This document shows, one piece after another, positions 31,984 through 43,520 of a stretch of DNA of 64,000 nucleotides. The stretch is taken from the NCBI GenBank assembly GCA_024803745.1, contig JANJXV010000013.1:13699501-13763500 (forward strand), read 5' to 3'. The position numbers were made by a program, and so were the translations under genes. The notes under the pieces are model-generated. The model saw only the letters and a program-made list of their open reading frames with translations, did not search any database and was not told where the DNA came from. Positions within the stretch are counted from its first letter, which is position 1; each line of letters opens with the position of its first letter. This stretch comes from Megascapheus bottae. Its lineage: Eukaryota; Chordata; Mammalia; Rodentia; Geomyidae.

Positions 31984-32212
31984 TATTTGGAGGGCACTGG
32001 GGCTTGAACTCCAGGCCTGGGCACTGTCCCAGTTTTGCTCAAAACTAGTGCTCTACCATTTGAGCCACAGCTACACTTTTGGCTCTTTTGGTAATTTAGT
32101 GTGGAGATAAGCGTCTCACAGACCTTCCTTCTGGAATGGCTTCAAAACATGATCCTCAGATCTTAACCTCCTGAGTAGCTAGATTACAGACAAGTGAGCC
32201 TCAGCTCACTTA
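31984..32212 (-). repeat. B-type SINE
   Basis: GCACTGGGGCTTGAACTCC to TGAGTAGCTAGATTACAG. Confidence 0.83.
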
Positions 32213-32339
32213 AAATAAGGGAGAGACAAGCCGTTATTCAGAACAAAAGATAAATCACATACATAAGAAGAAAAATCCCTAAGTTCAATCTACTTGGGTT
32301 AAGATGGGCTACTGAAAATGCTGGATCACTGGCCACTCT

Positions 32340-32550
32340 CCAGGCCCTGGTAGGTAATACTAGCTATTCAAAAGGCTGAGATCTGAGGATCAAGGTTCAA
32401 AGCCAGCCCAGGCACAAAAGAACCTGAAAGTCTTATCTCCAATTAACCTCTAGAAAATGGGAAGTGGGGCTTGGCTCGAGTGTAGGGCAGTAGCCTTGAG
32501 CTGAAATGCTCAGAGACAGTTCAAGCCCCATGACCCACCAAAAAAAAATG
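32340..32550 (+). repeat. B-type SINE
   Basis: GGTAATACTAGCTATTCAAA to CAAGCCCCATGACCCACC; about 15 nt of the right arm are missing before TTCAAGCCCC. Confidence 0.8.
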
Positions 32551-32580
32551 CTGGATCTCAGGATGTTCAGAGGCATCACC

Positions 32581-32756
32581 TTGAACTCAGGGCCGGAGCA
32601 CTGTCCTTGGGCTTTCCTCAAGGCAAGCACTCTACCACTTGAGTGATAGCACCATTTCCAGCTTTTTTCTATGTATGCGGTACCGAGGAATTGAACCTGG
32701 GTCTTTGTGCATGCTAGGCAAGCACTCCACCACTAGGCCAAACTCCCGGCCCCATC
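32581..32756 (-). repeat. T-type SINE
   Basis: CTTGAACTCAGGGCCGGAGC to CAAACTCCCGGCCCC; lacks the A/T-run end. Confidence 0.87.
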
Positions 32757-33131
32757 CTCTGCCCTTTCATAGGTTATGTTTGATGTCTCATCTCATACTT
32801 TGCTCTTGTCAAGACACAAATATGCCACTGGGAAGTGGGGATGGCTTAGCAACAGAGCATAAAGTTGCCATGCAGAAAGATTCCAACTCAACCTCCAATA
32901 AGCAAGCAAGCCAGGCAGACAGACACACACCCCTACACCTACCTATATGCCACCATCAGATTGTCCATATTTCTGTTCTTTTTCTTATATACCTATGTTT
33001 TGTGTACCTACCTGTTCTCTCTGCAAGTAAACAGTTGCATCTAATATTTGCTAGTAAATATCAAGATTGTTAATAAGTAGGGAATAACAATGTTATTGGT
33101 TGATTTCTGACCACTTTCTCTGTTTTCTTAG

Positions 33132-33293
33132 ATAATTAAGTTGAAAGCTGAAGCCCGGCTGGAGCTGTTAAAGCAGATTGGTGTGTCTGTGGACACATGG
33201 CTAAAGAGTGCCATGAACCAAGTAATGGAAGAACTAGAAAATGAGCGGTGGGCTCGTCCATCTGTAACAACCAGCAATGGCACTCTCCACTCG
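33132..33293 (+). CDS. FCHSD2: FCHSD2 exon E (coiled coil, second half)
   Basis: The exon is 162 nt, 54 codons, phase 0-0. The acceptor is tttcttag. The donor is gtatag, which has A instead of G at intron position 5 and is therefore on the weak side. It opens IIKLKAEARL, completes the coiled coil, and then passes through KQIGVSVDTWLKSAMNQV to an Asn/Ser/Thr-rich end TSNGTLHS. The linker after WLKSAMNQ is probably disordered. The nearest mobile element downstream is more than 750 nt away. Confidence 0.95.
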
Positions 33294-34064
33294 GTATAGT
33301 TGCTTTTCTTGTACATGAGGGCTCATTGACTTTCACTGTTCTTTGATGCTGTAGCAAACTTATCCAAAATTTAAAAGAAAAGATAACTTTTGCTAATGGT
33401 TTGAATTTGTTGTTATAGTTGTTTTCTTGTTGCTTGATTTAAACTTAGTATAGGGGTATTTTAAATTTAGTTAGGGTATTTTAATGTGCAGTGAAGAATA
33501 GACTATTATTAATTGAATTATCAAATTCAATATTCATAAAGTAAAAGAATAGAAATAGTGTAACAGAAAACAATATTAAGAGTGTTTCTGAAGTTCTCAG
33601 AGGTCCTCTTCACTAGCAAAAATAAAAATAAAGCATTCAAAAAAATAAAGCTTTCAAAGAGATGCAGTACATCTTTACAAGTGTGTGGACCCACTCTAAA
33701 GTCAACTTCAGTGCCCAAGGGCTCTTTTACTCCTGTCACTGGGAGCCAGTGCAGGTAGGGTTTGACAGATAATTCCAGGACCCTAGCTTGTTTTCACACC
33801 TCAGCCCAGGACCTTCTCCACTCTGTCATGCTGGAGATCTAAGTTCCAAAAAATTAGTGATTTCCTTGATATTACATGAGTGGGGATATGATGCCTAGTC
33901 AGTAGTCCTGTTGCCATCTCCCCTCTTAATACTCTTTGTCATCTTCTTTATTTCCTTAATACTATTTACCAGTGTGTATTTTTCTTCTTTATTTTCTTTT
34001 GTTGATTGTCTGTCTTACCACTGTACATACAAAAAAGTGTCTCGTGTGCAGTAGGTAAATATTT

Positions 34065-34256
34065 TTTTTTGCCTATCCTGGGGCTTGAACTCAGGGCCTG
34101 GACACTGTCCTTGGGCATCCTCAAGGCTAACACTCTACCATTTGAGCCACAATACCACTTCCAGTTTTTTCTGTGTATGTTGTATCGAGGAATTGCACCC
34201 ATGGCTTTCTGCATGCTTGGCAAGCACTCTACCACTAAGCCACTTTCCCGGCCCTG
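34065..34256 (-). repeat. T-type SINE, TSD 14 bp
   Basis: GTAGGTAAATATTT at 34051-34064 and 34257-34270. Confidence 0.92.
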
Positions 34257-34387
34257 GTAGGTAAATATTTATTGAGAGGAAAAAAAATGAACATATGGAT
34301 GGAAAATAGAAAAATGGTAAATTAAAAGCTAAAATTTACTTATAGTGCTTCTTTAAAGTTTATGACATTCAGATATAAGATATCCAA

Positions 34388-34574
34388 GCTGGTAAGGTTG
34401 CTCATGCCTGTAATCCTAACTACTCTGAAGGCTGAGATCTGAGGATCAAGGTTCAAAGCCGGCCTGGGCACAAAAGGACTTGTGACTCATCTCCATTTAA
34501 CCAGTAGCCTTGAGCTGAAGAGGTCAAGGACAACACCCAGGCAGAGTTCAAGCCCTGTGATCCACAAAAAAGTA

Positions 34575-34575
<1 letters not shown>
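34388..34575 (+). repeat. B-type SINE with shortened right arm
   Basis: AGCTGGTAAGGTTGCTCATG to GTTCAAGCCCTGTGATCC; jumps from the AACCAGTAG link into CCTTGAGCTGAAG. Confidence 0.83.

Positions 34576-34609
<34 letters not shown>
34576..34609 (+). repeat. (AAT)n microsatellite
   Basis: About 11 AAT/ATA units at the SINE tail. Confidence 0.92.
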
Positions 34610-34621
34610 GATATCCTTGCT

Positions 34622-34860
34622 GCAGGGCATCAGTGGCTCACACCTGTAATCCTAGATACTTAGGAGGCTGAGATCTGAGGGTCACAGCTCAAAGTCAGCC
34701 TGGGCTGAAAAGTCCCCTTGAGACACTTATCTCTGTAGTAACTACCAGAAAATCAGAAGTGATGAAGTGGTGCTATGGCTCACAGTGGTAAAAGCCCTAA
34801 CCTTAACCTGGGACAGTGCCCAAGCTCAGAGTTCAAGCCCCACGACCAACAAAAAAAAAG
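34622..34860 (+). repeat. B-type SINE
   Basis: AGGGCATCAGTGGCTCACAC to GTTCAAGCCCCACGACC. Confidence 0.87.
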
Positions 34861-35023
34861 ACATCCTTGCTGGAGAAATGGATAAAGTTTTAAAACATTC
34901 TGGGAAGTTGCTAGTTTCTTTCACATAGTATTCTGATTTTCTAATGGAAATGTACTTAAACACTTAGAAGTATGATTATACATTTGAGGGAAAAACAATC
35001 AAAGATTTGATTAACAGTAATCC

Positions 35024-35282
35024 ATCCTAGCTACTGGAGGCTGAGATCTGAGGATCAAGGTTCAAAGCCCTGGCACAAAAGACCTGAGACTCTTATCTCC
35101 AATTAACCTCTAGAAAACCAGGCAGGGGGTGGGGAGGACTTGGCTCAAGGGTAGGGCAGTAGCCTTGAGCAGAAGAGCTCAGGAACAGGGCCCAGGGGTA
35201 GACCAGTAGCCTTGAGCTGAAGAGCTCAGGGACAGTGCTCAGGCCGAGTTCAAGCCTCATGACCCACCAAAAAAAAAAAAAC
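35024..35282 (+). repeat. B-type SINE with duplicated right-arm module
   Basis: The module AGTAGCCTTGAGC..GAAGAGCTCAGG occurs twice (about 35158-35190 and 35206-35238), the second GGGTAG start included. Confidence 0.85.
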
Positions 35283-35739
35283 AGTAATCTAGCTAGGGAA
35301 AATACACACATGCACACGCACACGCACACCCACCCATATACTTGACTTTGTGGTTAAAAGAACTTGCCCTATTTCCAACCAAACCCTTAATTGTCCTTGG
35401 GCCTTTCGGACTAAATCACCTGAGTAGACATGTGACACCCAACTCTGTGTTTCTTTTCTGGGCAGGTCAGAGATGAGCAAGGATTAGTCTCTCTCTTTAA
35501 AGTTTATAAGCTGTTCTCTTTAAAGTTTACAAGCCAGGAAAACAAACAGACCTTTATAGACCTTACTGATACTTGACAGTGTATAACTGGTCCACTGTGT
35601 GTCAAACTCAAAATTGTTCATTTCTCACTCTTCAAGCACAGCTTGGAAAAAATCACTTATTTCTGGATTTCTTAGAAATTGTTACACTAAATTACCAACC
35701 CCAAGATCTCCTTATTCTGTGACATATTTTCAGAAAAGC

Positions 35740-36085
35740 TTAGTGCCAGCTGGTTATGGCAGCTTTAATTTATCCTGCAATCCTGGCTGGGTAGGAGGCA
35801 AAGATCAGGGAATTGTGGTTTAAGGCCAGCCCAGCTCCCCCAACCCCAGCCAAGAAGAAAAAGTTCAACCAATGGCTAGTTGTAGTAGTGCATCCTTTGT
35901 CATTCCAGTGGTGTGGGGGAGCATAAATAGAACGATTAACGTCTGTGCTAGCCTGAGGATAAAGCAAAACTGATCCCAAAAAGGACATAACATTAAAGAG
36001 ACTGTAAAAGTGGCTCAGGTAGTAGAGCACCTGCCTCAATGTGTGAGACCTGAGTTCAGCCTCCTAATACTACCAAAAAAGAAAA
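35740..36085 (+). repeat. Two worn B1/ID-like copies
   Basis: GCTGGTTATGGCAGCTTTAA with GGTAGGAGGCAAAGATC, then a second unit with GTAGTGCATCCTTTGTCATT and GTGGCTCAGGTAGTAGAGC. Confidence 0.6.
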
Positions 36086-36375
36086 AGAAGGGATGGGAGA
36101 AAAGGAGAGGAGAAAGGAAGGAGAAAAATAGAGGAAAAATTTGTCCTATGAAGAAAATGTCACTTGAGGTATAGTCTGTGAGGAATTTAGTAAGAGATCT
36201 AGAAAAAGGGTTCCTGAGTATGAATGAAAGACTTTGTTTCTCCCCCAGTCTAATCTATTTCTCATCACTAGCTCATCATCATAGTTATCCTTTTAGTGTC
36301 TGTATAATATTATACTAGAAATATTTAAATTTTCAGAATTAACTTTTCTAGTGACTTATAGACACCAGTTTATCT

Positions 36376-37015
36376 TTTTTTTTCTTTTTTTTTATTGTAA
36401 TTAGTAAAAGGGTTACATGATATTTGCCAGATGGAAGGTGCATTAATTCCCATACATTGATACCCTTTCACATGTCTTGGTACCCGTTTCCCTCCCCCCC
36501 CCCACACCCCACACCCGTCTTGGTTTTCCCCCCTTCCCTATCAAATTTCAAATATCCAAATACAAATAAATTCAATATATCAGATAACAAAGTGAGATAC
36601 TATAACAATATGAGATAACCAAGGGACCGCAAAGGAGATGAGAGACAACATAGTACATTAAGGACAACAATCATTCGTTATATGGCTTTTGTTTCACTAT
36701 CCTGGAGGTCCTTTCAATTTGCTTCACATTATATGGCCTTATGTATCAAGATTTTGCTCTATTGCAGATCTCTGCTAGTAGAGCCCAAGGTTTCTACTGA
36801 TTATGACGAATGAGGGAAACCATTGAGCCTAAGTTCCCTTGAGTCTGGCTTACTTCACTTCATATGATTTTTTCTAAGTCTTTCCATTTCCTAACAAATG
36901 GGGCGATGTCATTCTTTCTGACAGCAGCATAGAATTCCATTGTGTACAAATACCACAACTTGTTGATCCACTCATCAACTGAGGGACATCTAGGTTGGTT
37001 CCATATCTTTGCTAT
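36376..37015 (-). mobile_element. Young 5'-truncated L1 (640 bp), antisense, TSD 15 bp
   Basis: GACACCAGTTTATCT at 36361-36375 and 37016-37030 is a perfect TSD. T-run and ATTGTAATTAGTAAAAGGG at the left are the reversed 3' end; the C-rich tract at 36490-36533 is the reversed G-rich 3' UTR; the right part encodes the ORF2 C-terminal end on the minus strand. Confidence 0.96.
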
Positions 37016-37104
37016 GACACCAGTTTATCTAGAGATATCTTTTTCTCTGAAACAGTACTTGTAGTCACATTCCGTGTCTCCCTTCTTGTATCAAGTCTTT
37101 TTTT

Positions 37105-37350
37105 TTTTTTAGAGGTGGGGAGGTAGTCGTGGGGCTTGAACTCTGGGCCTGGGAACTGACCCTGAGCGCTTCAGCTCAAGGCTGCCACTCTACTCCTAGA
37201 GCCAAGTGCCACTTCCTATTTTCTGGTGGTTATTTGGAGAGAAGAGTCTCACTGACTTTAGTGCCTGGGCTGGCTTTGAACCATGATCCTCAGATCTCAG
37301 CCTCCTGAGTAGCTAGGATTACAGGTGTGAGCTACTGTGCCCAGCTTGTA
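37105..37350 (-). repeat. B-type SINE
   Basis: GTGGGGCTTGAACTCTGGGC to GTGAGCTACTGTGCCCAGC; CAAGTCTT flanks both sides (37093 and 37353 areas). Confidence 0.87.
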
Positions 37351-37404
37351 GCAAGTCTTAATGGAAACCAGGTCTTCCTTCTTGCAGATAAGAGGTTACA
37401 TTTT

Positions 37405-37582
37405 AGCTGGGTTCTGGTGGCCCAAGCTTGTCATCTGAGAATGGCGGTTTGAAGCTAATTCTAGCAGAAAAGTCTAGGAGACTCATCTCCTGGTAGAGTG
37501 GTAGAGTGCTAACCTTGAGCAAAAGGAGCTTAGGGACATTGCCCACACACAAGTTCAAGGCCCAGGACTGGCCAAAAAAAAA
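37405..37582 (+). repeat. B-type SINE, diverged
   Basis: AGCTGGGTTCTGGTGGCCCA; right arm from GTAGAGTGGTAGAGTGC to CAAGGCCCAGGACTGGCC. Confidence 0.72.
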
Positions 37583-38151
37583 AAAAAAAAGGATTATATT
37601 TTGTGAAAGGTCTAGCAATAATATGAATAAAGGAGAGAATAAAGCAAAAATAGCCTAATGAAACCCCAATAGTGGCTTAACCTGCTTTTAACTAACATAG
37701 AAATAATTTAGAGAGGATTGTATCTTTTTATGGCTGAGGAACATGAAGCAGAAATAACACATTCTGGCAACCAAATATTTTCTTCCATTGATGATTATTA
37801 CTACCGTTTGGTATTAACAGTAAAATTAAAAAGTGCCCTATGGAAAATAAATGTTTTGAAAGTATGTAATCTATTTACCTTATAGAATAAGGAACCTATA
37901 CTTGGGTGTGAACTCTTTGCCTTCTGTCTCATGCCATGATGATATAGAATATAGGGTTAGGGGGAAAAAAATCCCAGAATGTACCCACAGTATCCAAAAG
38001 GAGAGCAGTCCAGTGATACTGATATTTAGTTGAAGGTAACCAGAGCCTACATGAAGCTTCTGAGATTGGCTTGCTGCCAAGGACCCACTCAGTCTTTTCT
38101 CTTACTCTCCTACTGTCTCTTACTCAAAACCTATACATAGTTTGTAACCTG

Positions 38152-38387
38152 ATTTTGTTTGTTTTTTGGTTATGGGGCCTGAACTCTGACCTGGGCACTA
38201 TCCCTGAGTTCTTCAGCTCAAGGGTAGCACTTTACCACTTGGGCCACAGTGCCACTTCCCGTTTTCTGGTGATTAATTAAAGAGTCTCACAGACTTTTGT
38301 ACCCTGGCTGGCTTTGAACTGCAGTCCTCAGATCTCAGCCTCCTGAGTAGCTAGGATTATAGGTGTGAGCCACAGGCTCACAGCATA
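38152..38387 (-). repeat. B-type SINE
   Basis: TATGGGGCCTGAACTCTGAC to ATTATAGGTGTGAGCCAC. Confidence 0.86.
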
Positions 38388-38501
38388 CTATAGAAAAGCA
38401 AATAATCAGCTCTCCTACAGGTAATATTTCCTCTCTGTTTATTTTAATTGACAAGTACGAATTATACATGTATATGTAAGCATCGTAAAAGGCACTCGTG
38501 G

Positions 38502-38683
38502 GCTGGGAATTTGGCCTAGTGGTAGAGTGTTTGCCTAGCATGCACGAAGACCTGAGTTTGATTCCTCAGTACCACATACATAGAAAAAAGCCAGAAGTGG
38601 TGCTGAGGCTCAAGTGGTGGAGCTCTAGCCTTGAGAAAGTCCAAGGACAGTGCTCAGGCCCTGAGTTCAAGCCCAGGACCTTT
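38502..38683 (+). repeat. T-type SINE
   Basis: GGCTGGGAATTTGGCC start; ends AAGCCCAGGAC without an A tail. Confidence 0.88.
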
Positions 38684-38877
38684 TTAAACATACATAAAAT
38701 TAAATAAATTTATACATTTTCCAGTCTTAACATTCTTCATTGCTAGATGATTTTCATAATTATCATTTTCTTTTTTGCCTAATATTATATTAGATATTTC
38801 AGAACCAACTAACTTTTCTTTTATTCATTGAGTATTTATATTGCCACTAGATTTTCAATATTCTAAACAATGTATAA

Positions 38878-39078
38878 TGGCTGAGGTTTTGGGCCTAGTG
38901 GTAGAGTGCTTACCTAGCATACACCAAGCTCTAGCTTCTATTCCTTGATCCCACATACACAAAAAAAGCCAGAAGTGGTGCTATGGCTCAGGTGGTACAA
39001 TTCTAGCCTTAAGAAAGCCCAAGGACAGTACTCAGGCCCTGAGTTCAAGCCCCAGGACCGGCAAAAATTAAAAACAAA
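38878..39078 (+). repeat. T-type SINE
   Basis: GGCTGAGGTTTTGGGCC start, ends GCCCCAGGACCGGC. Confidence 0.88.
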
Positions 39079-39726
39079 AAAGAAAACTGATTTGACATTT
39101 AATGGGGGGGAGCGATTCTCGATTCACTGTAACATAGTAGAGAACATCAAATGATGAGTCCTTCTTCTGGATTCATTGATTCAGCCAATAACAGAGCAAC
39201 AAGATTTAGGGAAAAACTTGACATCTTTACTGAACACATTACAGACTTGGTTAGAATTCCCTAAACAATACTGTAAAACCAACCATTTTCACAGTATTTA
39301 CATTATATTAGATAATATAAGTAATCTACAGATGATTTAAATTATATAGGAGGTTGTACCTGGGCTGTATTTAAATACTACATTACTTTATCCTAGAGAC
39401 TTAAGCACCCATGGATTGTGGTGTTTACAAGGAGTCCTGGATGTAGTCTTCCTTGGATACCAAGAAATGATTTCTTTTTTACCCTTGGGAATTTTTTTTT
39501 CATAATGTACATGCCCAGAAGTAAGATTAATGGGATCTGTTTGAAAATGGTTTGTTTTTATTCTGTTTCCTTTTTCTTAGATTTTCTAACTGTAGCTAAC
39601 ACTGTTTACATGACTTTGCTATCTTAAACCACTTCTCCCAGCTATTGTGCAAAGGCATGTAGACAGTTGGCTTTGTAGTACAGCTTTCCTTAGAGCATAA
39701 GAAGACTTGTATACAGATAAATCGTG

Positions 39727-39855
39727 GTTGTGCGGTAGGGGTTTACAGCTGTAATCCCAACACTTGAGAGGCAGAGACTGGAGGATCTCATGTTCCAAGG
39801 CTGGCCTGGGCTACATAGTAACTTCCAACCAGACAGTAAGACTCTCACAACACTC
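39727..39855 (+). repeat. B1-like monomer
   Basis: TGTGCGGTAGGGGTTTACAG, GTAATCCCAACACTTGAGAGG and GGCCTGGGCTACATAGTAA: classic B1 order. Confidence 0.85.
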
Positions 39856-40174
39856 ATCTCATGCCCCTTCCCTCTGCCAGTAAAAGAAAAGAAGTTCTAA
39901 CTAGTCGTTATAAAGACTGCGCTACAGATAATTGAAAGACTAAGAGATGCAGTATTTTTTAACCAAATTGAGATGTTGGTTTAGTTCTCAGCTGTCTCAT
40001 TACTGCCTAATAGTACAGGGCATTTTGATTTTGAAATATGAAAATCTGTTTTGTGGCTTAAGCTAGTCCCAGTGAAAAGGAAAAAAATAGTTTTTTATGA
40101 GTTTATTATAAAACACTGAAATAATAGAATGTACCTGTAAAGTCTTTTGTTTTCAAATATACAGTATCTCCAAA

Positions 40175-40177
<3 letters not shown>

Positions 40178-40216
<39 letters not shown>
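40178..40216 (+). repeat. (GT)n microsatellite
   Basis: About 19 GT units, followed by CCATCCATCC. Confidence 0.95.
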
Positions 40217-40218
<2 letters not shown>

Positions 40219-40227
40219 ATCCATCCA

Positions 40228-40362
40228 TCTTGAACTCTGGGCCTGGGAGCTGTCCCTGAACTTTTTTTCCTTCAAAGTTAGCATTTTTCCATTTGAGCCA
40301 CAGCTCCACTTTTAGCTTCTTAGTGATAATTGGAGATAAAGAGCCACTGGCATACCCTTTTG
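40228..40362 (-). repeat. B-type SINE, partial
   Basis: TTGAACTCTGGGCCTGGG to TTGGAGATAAAGAGCC; left arm nearly absent. Confidence 0.75.
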
Positions 40363-40496
40363 TGACCTAGCACAATAGTCTTTTAATTGTTTAATTGAAC
40401 TGAACTCAGAAAGTATATTCCTTCAGTAAAACTAGCATTTTGATTCCCAGTAAGATCCATTGACCCCAATTTAGTAAGCCTGTTTTGAGCCAGCTC

Positions 40497-40733
40497 TTTT
40501 TTTTTGTGGGTTATGGAGCTTGAACCCTGGGCCTGGACGTTGTCCTGGAGCTCTCCAGCTCAAGGCTACTGCCCCACCCTTGAGCCAAGTCCTATTTCCC
40601 TTTTCTAGAGGTTAATTGGAGATGAGAGTCTCAGGTCCTTTTGTGCCCAGACTGGCTTTGACCCTTGATCCTCAGATCTCAGCCTCCTGAGTAGCTAGGA
40701 TTATAGGCGTGAGCCATATCGCCTGGTGAGCCA
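40497..40733 (-). repeat. B-type SINE
   Basis: GTTATGGAGCTTGAACCCTG to TATAGGCGTGAGCCATATC; GAGCCAGC occurs on both sides. Confidence 0.88.
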
Positions 40734-41302
40734 GCACTTCTTATAAGACCCTTAGTATCAATGAATTGTATCTTATTAACAGCCAAGACCCAAAAGTGGG
40801 TATTTAATTTACCTCTTGAGGTGATTGTCTCTAGCTATTGCATTTTTCTGACTTTGCATAGCCATAACAAATAGTACTGGGTTCTAGTTTTTTTTTTTTA
40901 ATGGTGAAAATGGCTTGCTACTCTCTTGACCCAGAAAATTGTACAAAGCCATGCAAATAAAGTTTCCATTTTTCATGTCCACCCATGTCATGGGCATATC
41001 CTGAAATACCACCTAGCATCTCAAAGATATTTTAAAGAAACAATGTATGTCTTCCGACATTACAATGATAGTATGGGTAAGTGTGCCAGGCCAAACAGTA
41101 GGGATGGACACAGGATCCATCAGTGGCCCAAGGTGAGTGCTTAACTTTTGCTACACATGCTTAAAAATGCAGGATTTGTAGGTGGACTCTATTTCATTTA
41201 CAGTACCCAACGTGAGTTGTGGTAATTAAAGAGCATAATCCAGTTTACCCATTCAAGCACTCTTCCTGCCACATTGAATTGTCCTCATTAAAAATATGTT
41301 GT

Positions 41303-41440
41303 TGCCCGATTTCAATTCCTGTACCACATACATAGAAAAAGCTGAAAGTGGTAGTGCGGCTCCAGTGGTAGAGTTCTAGCCTTGAGAAAGCCCAAGGGCA
41401 GTGCTCAAGCCCTGAGTTTAAGCCCCAGACTGGCAAAAAA
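41303..41440 (+). repeat. T-type SINE, 5'-truncated
   Basis: Starts within the left-arm B-box (GATTTCAATTCCTGTACC), ends CCCCAGACTGGC, followed by TA repeats to 41518. Confidence 0.83.
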
Positions 41441-41548
41441 TATATATATATATAAACAATATATATAAACATACATGTATAGAAATTTATATATATGTAT
41501 ATAAATATATATATATATTGTCCCTAAACTATAAAAAGCTCAAAGGAA

Positions 41549-41800
41549 GCCGAGCGTGGTGGCTCATGCCTGTAATCCTAGCTACGCAGGAGACTGAGCC
41601 GGGCACTAAAGACAGTGAGACTCTTCAGTTAACCTCTAGAAAAACCATAAGTGGCTTTGTGGCCCAGGGGTAGCCTTGTGCTGAAGAGCTCGGGATCAGT
41701 GCCCATGCTCAGGGGTAGGGCATTAGCCTTGAGCTGAAGAGTTTAGGGACAGAACCCAAGCCCATAATTGAAGCCCCACAACCAACAAAAAAAAAAAGAA
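41549..41800 (+). repeat. B-type SINE with duplicated right-arm module
   Basis: AGCCTTG(T)GCTGAAGAGCTC and, after CAGGGGTAGGGC, AGCCTTGAGCTGAAGAG again: the same internal duplication as at 35024-35282. Confidence 0.85.
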
Positions 41801-41940
41801 GACACAACAGAAGAAATTGAAGGGGGAATAATGTGACACTGAAATAAATTTGGCAGACTTCTCTTGGCTTTATAGTTATTGGTACCAATTTTTTTATTTC
41901 AATTTCTCTTCTTCATTACTAATCTATAAAAATACAGTTG

Positions 41941-42150
41941 GGACCAGGCGTGTGGTGGTACATGCCTATAATTCCAATACTCAGGAGGCTGCTTCAGGAG
42001 GATTGAGAGAATTCAGGGCCAGCCTAAGTTACATTCTAAAATCATGCCTTGAAAAACCGAATGCTAGTGATATAGCTCAATGGTAGAACACTTACCTAAT
42101 GTGTACAAAGCCTTGGGGTTGATCTCCTAATCAAGCCCTGGGTTTGATCT
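41941..42150 (+). repeat. B1-like unit followed by ID-like unit
   Basis: CAGGCGTGTGGTGGTACATG to CATGCCTTGAAAAACC, then GATATAGCTCAATGGTAGAA. The ID B-box-like part is partly repeated. Confidence 0.75.
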
Positions 42151-42644
42151 TCTAATTTGCCTTGTAATTTCTTTACTCAGTGATTTACTTAGATTATTGA
42201 GTTTCTAAATATTTAGAGATTTTCCATATTTCTTTCTGATATATACTCCTGATTTATTTTCATTACACTCCAATAATAAACTTGAATCCTTTTACATTTC
42301 CCGAGATTTCTTTTGTGACTCAGTACATAGTATATCCTGATAAATGTTCCATGTGTGATTGAAAACAAGAGAATGCATACTATGTTGTTGTTAGATGGTA
42401 TGTTCTATAAATCTTGTTAGTAAACAGACTTCAGACCTTTTATATTCTTACTTTCTGAGTGTTCTACCTGTTGCCCTGTGCCATAAAAGGTTTTATCCTC
42501 TATCTAGAGAGAACAAAAGTTGCTCTCAAACCTGCATAAGCTCTGACTATCCTTTTCTCCTTTTGGATGGTTCTGTTTCTAGGTTCAGATACTTCATAGA
42601 CAGTATTGATCAGTTCTCAGCTGAAGACCCGAGGGGCATCCTTG

Positions 42645-42850
42645 GATTTCTCCATTTCTCCATTTTTCTCTACCTGCCATCCTGCATTCCTTTCTTTCTT
42701 CCTTGCTTGTTTCCTTTCTGACTTCCTTTCTTGCTTCCTTCCTTCCTAACTTACTTACTTAACTTCCTCCTTCCCTTTCTCCCTCTCCCCTACCCCCTTC
42801 TCTCTCCCTCTCCCCTGTCCCTTCTACTTTCTTCCCTCTCCCTTACTTTA
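42645..42850 (+). repeat. Polypyrimidine tract (CTTT/CTTC/CCCT)
   Basis: About 200 nt of nearly pure C and T with short TTCC and CTTA blocks; the purine-rich complement could form H-DNA. Confidence 0.85.
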
Positions 42851-43340
42851 CAGTCTGAACTCTAGCCACTTTGCCCTTCCTGATTCTCAGTTCCACCTTC
42901 AGTGCAAGGAGACCATGAGCCTCTATCTTCCTTCTTACATTTCAGCCTGGAAACCTTTTCCAGCATTAAGTTGGGCAGACTTTTTCCTATCCCCCAGAGA
43001 TTACTTCTTCATCATTGGATGGCTAGTATCTTGAAAACTGTTCTTGTATTTTGAAGTTTATTGTAAATTATTGCTGGCAGGAAGTTAAAATCTGGTCCCT
43101 ATTGCTCTGTCTTCCTTGGAAACAGAAACCATTTTCATGTTATTTAGAATCTTTTGTAACTACTAATGTTGTAAATGGAATGAGGTTAATAGTGATCAAT
43201 TCTCTGTCCAGGTAGAGTTCAAGAATTCTGTGCAGTCAGTTTTCTATAAGCAGATGTCTTCATTTGTATTATTTGTAGATTCTTTAAATTCTCTCTGCCT
43301 CATGAAGACAACAAATGGTTATGATTTCTTGTCTCCTTTG

Positions 43341-43520
43341 TGTTAGGTGTTTAAAATGATTTGTTTTACTAAGCCTTATGATAACCCTGTGAAGAAGTTA
43401 CTGATTTCATTAGAAAGGTGAGATGATTGGAGCTGAGAAGTTAGTTTCCCTGGCTCCCACAAGTGGCACAGTCAGCATTCACACCACGTCTACCAGACTC
43501 CAGGCCCTCTGCTCCTTTTT
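43341..43520 (+). repeat. MIR SINE (ancient, sense)
   Basis: TATGATAACCCTGTGAAGAA, AAAGGTGAGATGATTGGAGC, CACAAGTGGCACAGTCAGC and TCCAGGCCCTCTGCTCC follow the order of the MIR consensus as I know it. Confidence 0.8.

Larger units (their letters stand above)
23429..33131 (+). other. FCHSD2: FCHSD2 intron D-E
   Basis: 9.7 kb. 23429-24832 is not a recognised repeat and looks native (see finding on 23640-24310). The rest is a chain of SINEs, one young short L1, and an old L1 interrupted by SINEs at 29470-30900. 30900-31070 and 32757-33131 appear native. Confidence 0.85.

Noticed and set aside
32639..33073. 144-codon open frame before exon E
   Set aside because: It begins inside an antisense T-type SINE (FFLCMRYRGIEPGSLCMLGK is the standard translation of that element) and runs into intron without splice logic.
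40926..41144. 72-codon frame with KVSIFHVHPCHGHILKY
   Set aside because: It looked protein-like at first, but there is no family match, no splice support and no conservation evidence available.
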